Positions 39,201-45,373 of a DNA stretch of 45,373 nt are shown here, piece by piece (position 1 is the first letter of the stretch; each line of letters opens with the position of its first letter). The stretch is from a virus. Both the position numbers and the translations under genes were made by a program. The stretch spans positions 1 through 45,373 of IMG/VR virus record IMGVR_UViG_3300028428_000084; one strand, written 5' to 3'. Under the pieces are notes generated by a model. The model did no database searches and was not told where the DNA came from. It saw only the letters and a list, made by a program, of their open reading frames with translations.

Positions 39201-41536
39201 TAGATACCTCAAGGGTTACTCGTTTGTTTGACCTTGATGCTCCCATGCCCAAGGACATAGATGAACTGTTCTATCAGACAACGGTGAGTATCTTTGGGAA
39301 AAACGTAGCTGATGATGCTTTCAGACAGTCCACTACAAACGTTAAGCTTAGACAGGCATGGGACTCTGTACGGGACAGCGTGTATAACGTAGCGGGTACG
39401 CCTGCGTCTGAGAAGCAGATAAGAGAATTTCAGCAAATTATCTTGGAAGGGTTTAAAGAACGTGACGTTCAAGCTGGTCTTCTAAAGAATGGGGACAACC
39501 CAGTTCTGGTTGTGTATAACCCAAAACTTTTAACCACCTCCAATGTCCCACAAAAACTACCAGCCCCTCCGTACATCAAACAGTATGAAGCACGAGGCTG
39601 GCTGGATAAGCTTACAAGACAAACTGAACCGTCTAACTCAAACATCCACAACGCAATGCAGTCTAACCTAGACTATGCAGAGCAGGCTACTAGAGAGGCG
39701 GCAGAAAACTTGGCTGTAGAGTTAAACAGACAAAAGGAAATGCTTGAGGAATATATAGTTAAAAAGGATAACCTTGAGACTATAGTTAGAAAGGAGCAAA
39801 AAGAAACGGTTAGACAGCTAGAAGCTACTGGTGATACCGTAGAAGCTGTGCGCTCTATAGTACGGAATGACTTAGTTGAGTCAGCACGGGTTCGCCGGTG
39901 GCGGGCTAGAAAGACTAGCGAAGCTAAGGACTACAGTGTACCTAAAGCTAAACGGGGGAAAAACCCGCCGGCAGTCTCAGATAAGCCAATATCTAATGAT
40001 GTACTACCCAGGTTTGGTAAATTAATTAGTACCTTAGAAACTAACCAAGTAGCAGAGCAGAGTAACTTAGTTGACTTACTCACGGTAGCTACACGGTTAG
40101 AGCCTGATAATAAGGACTTCCAGAGAGCATTGGAGTTAGCCAAACAAGGTAAGACTGTAGAGGTACCACCTACTAAGCCTAGAAAACTAAGAGATATAAT
40201 TTCTGACTTAGAGGGTACACAAGCTAGAGGTATTAAGGTAGATGCTGAGATGTATGGTAAGGTTGCAGAAGCCTACGTTAAGAAGTACGGTTACACAGAT
40301 GACTTATCTAGTACACTACCCGATGCTACTGTTTCTAGTGGTAAGTCTTTAGGAGCATCAGTACAAGCTGACCTGTCTGAGACATTAAAACCAGAACCCG
40401 AAGCTGTACCTGTAGAGGTAGTGGTAGAGCCTATTGGAGTACCACTAGAAGGAAAGAGAATACCACTAGGAGATAGAATTAGAGCAGAGGCAGATAAAAT
40501 TAGAGAGGCAACAAAACAGGAGGCTGAGGCTCTAGTTAAAATACTAGACAATGCAGGTAAAATAAGTGAGAACTATGAAAACCTAGTTACTGAGGTAAGT
40601 CAAATGGTTCAAGATGACCTTGATGAAGCCGCTTTAAAACTTGGTACAACATCAGAGGGTGTGCCTTCCTTTAAAGTAAAAGCAAGCACACAGAAATCGG
40701 ACATTAAAGACTGGCAAGCGGCAGGTCAGGCTGGTGTTTATAAATTCGGTGACAAAACTGAGTTTAACCTGAAATACGGTAGAACAGAAGACGCTATGGA
40801 TAGGTTCACAGTGGACGCTGGTGAAACTGGGCAAGACTTAAACTTTGTCGAGAACACCTTTGAAAACCAAAGAAACTTCCAGAACATTCTAGACGGTAAG
40901 AACCCAGTCTTTGACCACAAGCCTTTCCCTGAATGGGTTCCTAGTACAGGTGAGCTTACTGACTACTATGACTGGGCTGACTACGCTAAACAGTACACCA
41001 ACGAGAAGTACATTATAAACAAGGAGGTAGCTACTAAGAAGACTTCTAAGGGTAATGGTGGTGTAGCTGGTTATAAAGGTGAGTTTGTTGACCTGGGTTC
41101 CCGTAAATTGTTTCAAGACAGACAAGATGAGTTTCTTATTAAATACGCTGACGCTAAGACACCCGATGGTGCATCTGTACCTTCAGAGATGTTAGAGAAT
41201 ACACACTGGAACCTAGAGTCATTCAAGAGACTTAAAGAAGGGAAGAAACCATTAGGAGACTACAACGGAAACCCTGCCACTGAATGGGTTCCTAGTACAG
41301 GGGAACTAAAAGCCTACAAAGGCTGGGATGACTATGCTGACCAATACTCGGTTAGTAAGTACACCTCCCGCCCAACGACAGCCCCTGTCAGTCCTAAAGT
41401 GAAAGGAACAAAGACAGACAAAATGGTAGATAACCTCCTGAAAGACTGGGATGATATTGACCTAGATGATGTCCGTAGTGCCAACAAGCAAGCTAAGAAG
41501 TTCGCAGTACCGGAGTTAGATGACCCCTGCTTATGA
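36236..41536 (+). CDS. Giant injected protein with ADP-ribosyltransferase-like domain
   Basis: About 1766 aa from ATG 36236; an in-frame TTG at 36224 has the better ribosome site (AAAGGA) and could be the true start. N-terminal ~110 residues are Pro/Glu/Gln repeats (PVSPSLQEQPEPSVPQEQ). At about residues 918-1095 it shows LWYHGTSSS, SEYGLGVYLTKNENVADQA, SVDTVPVRYTVD and NPVLVVYNPKLL, the pattern of H-Y-E-type ADP-ribosyltransferases found in polyvalent phage proteins. Long charged helices follow. Near the C-terminus EWVPSTGEL.. occurs twice. It starts inside the 1351-aa gene. Probably packaged and injected. Confidence 0.72.
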   Translation: MGDILKPNTSESLVEQARRRRIPTIGNAGYPSPEPALPVPTAPVVEQQQPTAPPVPEEAAAPVVEQPVSPSLQEQPEPSVPQEQPVSPSLQEAPPTLQEQQALPSVFPSDGGFQVEEPRQPDANFGDILTAPTLEPIYQQSAETQRRAQPEEMVEALQSIQVPQVQFANVPVTSRNTITSRVEALRKANEHIVRQNRGGLQDFSVTPGGGERIFKTSAIDNALAGTGLTSIMGTNLQDRLDPKREQNTATGLLGWLQQVGEYSRSLIDQDRRNRIGGAGFDQIPGLAQGVLGWIVSNPAFHPLPIDKTPEGQKRREAWEQEGWQKWRESGGLDQLTNNTVAETPTGQLTLEQYGTVFDPSRGYYGDAGKNPLLSPLIYLLNLPENILMGLVYDTADALGGDKSKSWDNRTRTLGALAGRDWGVSNRWSEERYIALQEPAGQVAGNRTGNPYWDLPENIAKTFGQPESGAFSKNIHIALQTIPAMVGEVITGGVADLGVGGLLKLPSKVGDVTNLRRQLDDLEATIPNLNVPGVRQGGDEAVPYTSVVSGNSIEVPTPNVDLTTGNPVVVRVNTKPILEETPPDNAAVPALPDLNTPEPGLPKIEVGDGQIVKVKDIPSGRRVSDTVVEGVTTPKVEVPPSAENLVRRPLSDVEGTELARRQGIVEPEFKRTLSEGELAELARQQGRLFDGQTTIHPDYPRASYVTLEDGTVREIVLNNTSKTLIKEGLPTVDVLVNLRRELDDLSKQYNVSPGEGKLEKLLELYRKRNETLLSHAAEPAESAYTTRLLENELPSTQESLSTTAKIVGNDVVNTERALTSQRVVIEQLIQEVDEIKVVRNQLEDTAPTIKPVGRQNVEEALGTFEVYSGQDVPEMGFKVSEADQYADLAGTGFNPAKATNSMDDWLIGKLPPTEFTKQNSEMTLWYHGTSSSVPIPDMDILKGATPSEYGLGVYLTKNENVADQAALALPQINRPPRPESVDTVPVRYTVDTSRVTRLFDLDAPMPKDIDELFYQTTVSIFGKNVADDAFRQSTTNVKLRQAWDSVRDSVYNVAGTPASEKQIREFQQIILEGFKERDVQAGLLKNGDNPVLVVYNPKLLTTSNVPQKLPAPPYIKQYEARGWLDKLTRQTEPSNSNIHNAMQSNLDYAEQATREAAENLAVELNRQKEMLEEYIVKKDNLETIVRKEQKETVRQLEATGDTVEAVRSIVRNDLVESARVRRWRARKTSEAKDYSVPKAKRGKNPPAVSDKPISNDVLPRFGKLISTLETNQVAEQSNLVDLLTVATRLEPDNKDFQRALELAKQGKTVEVPPTKPRKLRDIISDLEGTQARGIKVDAEMYGKVAEAYVKKYGYTDDLSSTLPDATVSSGKSLGASVQADLSETLKPEPEAVPVEVVVEPIGVPLEGKRIPLGDRIRAEADKIREATKQEAEALVKILDNAGKISENYENLVTEVSQMVQDDLDEAALKLGTTSEGVPSFKVKASTQKSDIKDWQAAGQAGVYKFGDKTEFNLKYGRTEDAMDRFTVDAGETGQDLNFVENTFENQRNFQNILDGKNPVFDHKPFPEWVPSTGELTDYYDWADYAKQYTNEKYIINKEVATKKTSKGNGGVAGYKGEFVDLGSRKLFQDRQDEFLIKYADAKTPDGASVPSEMLENTHWNLESFKRLKEGKKPLGDYNGNPATEWVPSTGELKAYKGWDDYADQYSVSKYTSRPTTAPVSPKVKGTKTDKMVDNLLKDWDDIDLDDVRSANKQAKKFAVPELDDPCL
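40929..41301 (+). repeat. Duplicated segment within the giant protein gene
   Basis: The bases TGAATGGGTTCCTAGTACAG occur at 40931 and 41281 in the same frame. They encode EWVPSTGELTDYYDWADYAK and EWVPSTGELKAYKGWDDYAD, so a module of about 117 residues is duplicated with divergence. Confidence 0.75.
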
Positions 41537-44500
41537 TGAACAAACTACACTGTTACATTCCAGACCTAGAGGGGGAGGCGTTCGAGAACTCCCTTAAACG
41601 AGCATTTGAAAATGATGCTGATGGTATGACCGATATGCAGAAGCGGGTTAAGGAGTTACAGGGAGTGATGAGCCTGCAAAGAGGGATAGTGTCTGGGACT
41701 GACTTACAGGCAGACACTGCCACAGAAATTCTGTATAAAAGAATGCAGAAGACACAGGACTTACTAGGACAAATTAACGTCACTCCTGCTCCTAGTAAGA
41801 GAAGTGCCTCTTATAAGTTTTTCCTAGACGTTAAGCGGAGGGGGCGTGGCAGACTCGATGAAGCACTAGCGTCCATAGAAGCTGAGTTAAGGTTGCAGAC
41901 TGTAGATAACTTAGTTAAACCATTTAAGAAGACGTATGGACTTACTGATGGGGAACTAGGTCTAGCTAAAGTATGGGCGGCACAAATAGGCTGGCAACCG
42001 TTTATAAGTGACTACGATAGTGTTACTGCCAACGGGTTTATTTACCTTAAGTCAGAACAACAGAGACTATATAAATACCTATCAGAAGAATTAGGCTTTT
42101 CTGATGCGGATGTAGAAAGCTTTGTAGATATAGTGAGTGAGGTTCCAAAGGTTTACCATGAAGTCCTGCTTATAGCCAATGACTTAGGGTTAAACATAGA
42201 CGACTTATCAGCGTCTGGTAAAGGTTATGTTCCCTATCAACTCTCAAAAGACTTCCGTCGTCGTATGACATGGAACTGGGAAGACGAGAAACTAACTAGC
42301 GTAAACTTAGGAGGTGACGACGCTATACCCATTCAGAGGGCATTAGAGAAAAGTCGGGAGTCCTACGAGTTTGTTGTAGAGGATGAAGTTGTCTTAGACT
42401 GGATGCTTAGAACGGGTCACCGTGGTAAGAATCAGGAAGGTTCTGTGTATGAAGCACTAACTAAACTTTCAGGACAGAAGGTAAAAGAGGTGTCCGACTT
42501 ATTCAGTGACTCTGTTATGAAGGAAGCTGTGGTTAATGTGTTTACTGATGCACAGTTAGAACACCTAGTACAGACTGGGGTAGTATCTAAGTTTCCTTTG
42601 AGTACAGATAAGTTCTATAAGAACCTCATATCTGGAATGAAGCTACCCTACTCGTCTATTAATGACTTAATGCAGACCGACTTCGCTAGAGGGATGAACC
42701 TATACAAGAAACAGTTAGAAACTCTAGCTACCGATGCTCAGGTAACATGGGCATTCCTTAAGTCGTCCACAGATGGGGGTTGGGGAATACCAGCTTCTGT
42801 AGTCAGAGCAGACCCCGGTAAGTACCAGGACTTTGTTAGGCTATCAGAGGCATTCCCTCCTGAGATGGTTACTAGGTACCACCTTGACGGGGTAGGTAGC
42901 GTTCTAACCAATACCTTAGAGGACACCTATGTTCATAAAATAGTAGTTCAACAGTACGCCGCTGAGATGAAGTTATCCCAGTCCCCAGAGTTGTTGGGTG
43001 TTTTAGGACATGGGTTACAGTTCCTGAAACGGTTTAATACAACCATGTGGCTGTCATCTTCTCAGTTCTTAGGGAGACAGTACATTAACAATGCTACCCA
43101 ACTATTCTCTGCTGGGGGAAACATATTCCACTACGTTGAGGACACAGTAAGACTGACATGGGCAACGGTAGGAGGTAAGCACTTCATAGATGTACTAGAC
43201 GACACAAAGCCCCTCTATAAAATTGGTGGTGAGGCATTCACAGAAAAGGGTCTGTTTAAAGAACTAATTAAAGTAGGGTATATTAATGACTACACTCAAG
43301 CTATAACGGAAGCTTCTAGTAAGGCTTATGTACCCAACGATAACATGGTTAGACAGTTTATACGGACATCTAAACAGTTAAAGAAAACGTGGGATATGTA
43401 CCCTGAATGGTTCCAGAAAATAAATAGACTATCCCAGACAGGCATGGACTATGTAGATGAACTGGTTAATGGTAGGATAGGCGCACCGTTTAGATGGGGG
43501 AACGTGCAGTTCGAGAACCTATCAAAGCTTAACCTAGCTAAGTCTGTGTTCTCTAAGGACAAGTCTATGATGCTCACTGGGGCATTATCTAACTTCAACA
43601 TAAACTCTATGGACGAGTTTATAGAATACTCGGCTAGGTACTTTTACTGGTACGATGAAACAAGCTTAGGGGTTATAGGTGATGCGGCTAGTTACGTCTT
43701 ACCGTTCTTTAACTACAGGGTAAAAAACATAAATGGTACGTTTCGTCAGCTAATACACAACCCCACCAGGTTCGGGAACTACCTACAGTTATACGCCGCA
43801 CTCAATGCCCCTATGCAGAAGGAAGACTTCCCTAATGGGGCTGTACCTGAGTACATCTGGGGACAACAGCCTGTGTTCTTTAAGCTAGACAAAGAGAGTA
43901 CAGGTCTTGAGAAGGACACATTCTTTTACTTTCCCACAGCTTCTCTCGTGCAACAGATGGGGGCATTGTCCGACTTACAGAGGTTGGGTGAGCTAATGGG
44001 TGTGAGCATTCAGCAACAACAACAAACACCACTAGAACAAAACCCTGCCGCTAAGAGAAGCAATGTAGTTCAACAAATTCTAGACGAGGAGAGTTGGGGA
44101 TGGTTGAAGCTAATGAAGGCAGTAGCTACAGGTGTTGACCCTGACACAGGTTATGAAATAGACAAGTGGGGAAGTAAGGCAACTACCTTCCTAGGTGTTG
44201 AGACTACTATCTGGACAAAGTATGCACTAGCTTCTATATTCCCCCCTCTGGATAGGCTAGATAAGTGGAACCCTGCTAGAGTGTTCGGTCAACAAGCCTA
44301 CTATGACCCCTATAAACAGGAGTTTGTAGAGGGAACGCCTAGCTACATGGGAGTAGAGAGAAATAGGAAGTCATCTACAGACCAACCTGTACGGTTCACC
44401 AATGACTTAACTGAGTTCTTTGGTATAAAAGGGAACTTCATAGACGTAGCCTTTAACATGGGTGGTACGAGAGATGACATTAAACGGACTATATACCAGA

Positions 44501-44799
44501 ATAGGGATATAATGAAGTCTCTGAGACGTAATATGCTACAAGCTACCACAGAGCGGGATAAGGCTAGATACGAGGCGCAGTTCTACCTTCTTAGAGACTA
44601 CACTTTAGCCTTACGAGTAGAGTTTCAGAAGGTTGACAATTGGATGAAGGTGAATGGTTTCCCAACTAGAAAGGGTTTACGGTACTTGAAGGAGCAAGGA
44701 CTTAGAACTCAGGACTTACCCGATATACCTGACGACGAGTATAAAAGAATACAGCGTGAAGTTTACAGTGACAATGATATGAAGTGGACAATAGACTAG
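41533..44799 (+). CDS. Large internal virion protein
   Basis: 1088 aa, the last gene of the late unit, overlapping the preceding stop by ATGA. Mostly helical, with aromatic/hydrophobic stretches (TTMWLSSSQFLGRQYINNAT, YFYWYDETSLGVIGDAASYV, LPFFNYRVKN) that recall the membrane-interacting C-terminal region of podovirus gp16-like ejection proteins. No enzymatic motif seen. With the 711-, 1351- and 1766-aa proteins it probably completes the internal core and trans-envelope conduit. Confidence 0.7.
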   Translation: MMNKLHCYIPDLEGEAFENSLKRAFENDADGMTDMQKRVKELQGVMSLQRGIVSGTDLQADTATEILYKRMQKTQDLLGQINVTPAPSKRSASYKFFLDVKRRGRGRLDEALASIEAELRLQTVDNLVKPFKKTYGLTDGELGLAKVWAAQIGWQPFISDYDSVTANGFIYLKSEQQRLYKYLSEELGFSDADVESFVDIVSEVPKVYHEVLLIANDLGLNIDDLSASGKGYVPYQLSKDFRRRMTWNWEDEKLTSVNLGGDDAIPIQRALEKSRESYEFVVEDEVVLDWMLRTGHRGKNQEGSVYEALTKLSGQKVKEVSDLFSDSVMKEAVVNVFTDAQLEHLVQTGVVSKFPLSTDKFYKNLISGMKLPYSSINDLMQTDFARGMNLYKKQLETLATDAQVTWAFLKSSTDGGWGIPASVVRADPGKYQDFVRLSEAFPPEMVTRYHLDGVGSVLTNTLEDTYVHKIVVQQYAAEMKLSQSPELLGVLGHGLQFLKRFNTTMWLSSSQFLGRQYINNATQLFSAGGNIFHYVEDTVRLTWATVGGKHFIDVLDDTKPLYKIGGEAFTEKGLFKELIKVGYINDYTQAITEASSKAYVPNDNMVRQFIRTSKQLKKTWDMYPEWFQKINRLSQTGMDYVDELVNGRIGAPFRWGNVQFENLSKLNLAKSVFSKDKSMMLTGALSNFNINSMDEFIEYSARYFYWYDETSLGVIGDAASYVLPFFNYRVKNINGTFRQLIHNPTRFGNYLQLYAALNAPMQKEDFPNGAVPEYIWGQQPVFFKLDKESTGLEKDTFFYFPTASLVQQMGALSDLQRLGELMGVSIQQQQQTPLEQNPAAKRSNVVQQILDEESWGWLKLMKAVATGVDPDTGYEIDKWGSKATTFLGVETTIWTKYALASIFPPLDRLDKWNPARVFGQQAYYDPYKQEFVEGTPSYMGVERNRKSSTDQPVRFTNDLTEFFGIKGNFIDVAFNMGGTRDDIKRTIYQNRDIMKSLRRNMLQATTERDKARYEAQFYLLRDYTLALRVEFQKVDNWMKVNGFPTRKGLRYLKEQGLRTQDLPDIPDDEYKRIQREVYSDNDMKWTID

Positions 44800-44853
44800 A
44801 AGAGTAGGAGGTGTTCTTTTAACCTAGCCCAGCCGTAATAGACACAAAAAAAT

Positions 44854-44907
44854 GGGGGGAGACCAGACGTGGACGGGTGTGAACCTATCCAACGCCTATC
44901 TCCCCCC
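44854..44907. other. Long-range stem downstream of the late unit
   Basis: GGGGGGAGA pairs with TCTCCCCCC (9 bp) across a 36-base interior, followed by a CT-rich run. Possibly a structured 3' end or processing site. There is no proper U tract. Confidence 0.45.
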
Positions 44908-44940
44908 TCTCTCTCTCTGTTATAATTCGCTTTAAAACAA

Positions 44941-44977
44941 TAAAACCACACCCTCTCTCAGTTTTAGTGTGGTTTTA
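44941..44977. terminator. Bidirectional terminator between converging units
   Basis: TAAAACCACAC / GTGTGGTTTTA, perfect 11-bp stem with 15-base loop. The A side and T side give U-rich tails on both strands (TTTTA rightward; TTTTATTGTTTT leftward). It separates the end of the late unit (44799) from the end of the leftward unit (45030). Confidence 0.85.
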
Positions 44978-45029
44978 GTGCGGCAGTCATACGACTACCC
45001 CTGAGCCAAGCTCTATTTATAGTTTAACA

Positions 45030-45373
45030 CTACTCCTCGTGGTGTTGTTGAATGAGAGCCTCAAAGGTACTCATTAACTGCTCCCTGTAGTCACCGAACG
45101 TAAAATACTCAATGCAGATACTACGATGGTTTCTCAGACCCTGTGCATGAGTAGCCAAACCGTTGGATACCCGTTTTGCATTACTACTCAGTAGTGCTGT
45201 AGCCTCAGCTTTAAGGCTGTCCTCATATTGTGAATTACCAAGCGGGGTGGTTTCTTTAACCAAATGCTTAAGGTTACGTTTGTAAGCATCTAAGTTTCTG
45301 AACTCGTCTAGCATAATTAAAACTCCTGTGAATACTAGGAAAACCATGAACAAGGCTAGCAGTAAACAAACAT
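45030..45373 (-). CDS. Last gene of the leftward unit, N-terminally anchored protein (window-edge part)
   Basis: Continues from 29-1 if the ends overlap. The joined protein is 118 aa: MSVGD, membrane helix VCLLLALFMVFLVFTGVLIM (about residues 6-25), then a soluble charged domain (LDEFRNLDAYKRNLKHLVKE, SLKAEATALLSSNAKRV, FGDYREQLMSTFEALIQ) ending in HHEE. If not joined, an internal ATG at 45314 with ACAGGAG upstream would give 94 aa without the anchor. Single helix plus helical domain suits an inner spanin or membrane effector. No family recognised. Its helix shares LLALFMV with the 30-aa protein at 3003-3095. Confidence 0.65.
   Translation of the reverse strand, partial: VCLLLALFMVFLVFTGVLIMLDEFRNLDAYKRNLKHLVKETTPLGNSQYEDSLKAEATALLSSNAKRVSNGLATHAQGLRNHRSICIEYFTFGDYREQLMSTFEALIQQHHEE

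Noticed and set aside
44810-44821. GTAGGAGGTGTTC, a strong ribosome-site-like word after the last late gene
   Set aside because: No start codon and open frame follow at a usable distance.
44926-44936. TATAAT-like box in the converging region
   Set aside because: No -35 box at proper spacing and no gene downstream that would use it; probably chance in an AT-rich terminator region.
1-45373. Phage RNA polymerase, integrase or lysogeny repressor
   Set aside because: No frame of suitable size or motif was found. The only ParB-like and small unknown genes do not fit, so a temperate lifestyle or T7-type transcription is not supported.

Overview
The window reads as an almost complete genome (about 45.36 kb unique) of a lytic, tailed double-stranded DNA phage with T7-like (podovirus) architecture. 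It has a family A DNA polymerase, a gp4-type primase-helicase, a T7-type portal, scaffold and capsid set, tail tubular proteins A and B, and giant internal virion proteins. I see no phage RNA polymerase, integrase, tRNA gene or CRISPR array. The layout (two large opposed transcription units, no RNA polymerase) resembles freshwater cyanopodoviruses. The apparent total absence of GATC and GGCC from 45 kb also fits a cyanobacterial host that methylates or cuts those sites. The host assignment is inference.

Layout. A leftward (minus-strand) early/replication unit runs from about 12.9 kb down to base 1 and continues across the window edge into 45373-45030. Upstream it holds small unknown genes (12.6-9.7 kb), several separated by a recurring hairpin element, and an endonuclease VII. 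Then come a ParB-like protein, unknown proteins, the primase-helicase, a T7-type junction endonuclease, DNA polymerase, tiny membrane proteins, an M15 endolysin, a nucleotide hydrolase-like protein, an ERF recombinase, a possible ssDNA-binding protein and a Cas4/RecB-like exonuclease. The last gene of the unit spans the two window ends, which overlap by 16 bases with one synonymous difference. The genome is therefore circular or circularly permuted as assembled.

The 12.6-15.04 kb region is the control region. It holds two or three tandem leftward sigma70-type promoters, a perfect 30-bp inverted repeat starting at the predicted 5' end of the early RNA, one rightward small gene, at least five rightward intrinsic terminators, two structured RNA candidates and many short repeats. 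The last terminator ends 7 bases before the first morphogenesis gene, which suggests control by antitermination.

The rightward (plus-strand) late unit, 15.04-44.8 kb, encodes four small or low-complexity proteins, a probable decoration protein, large terminase, portal, scaffold, capsid, minor virion proteins, an arabinofuranosidase-fold surface protein, tail tubular A and B, two small membrane proteins and four internal or injected proteins (711, 1351, 1766 and 1088 aa). The 1351-aa protein carries M23-like, M15 and lytic transglycosylase domains. The 1766-aa protein carries a probable ADP-ribosyltransferase domain. The two units converge on a bidirectional terminator near 44.96 kb.
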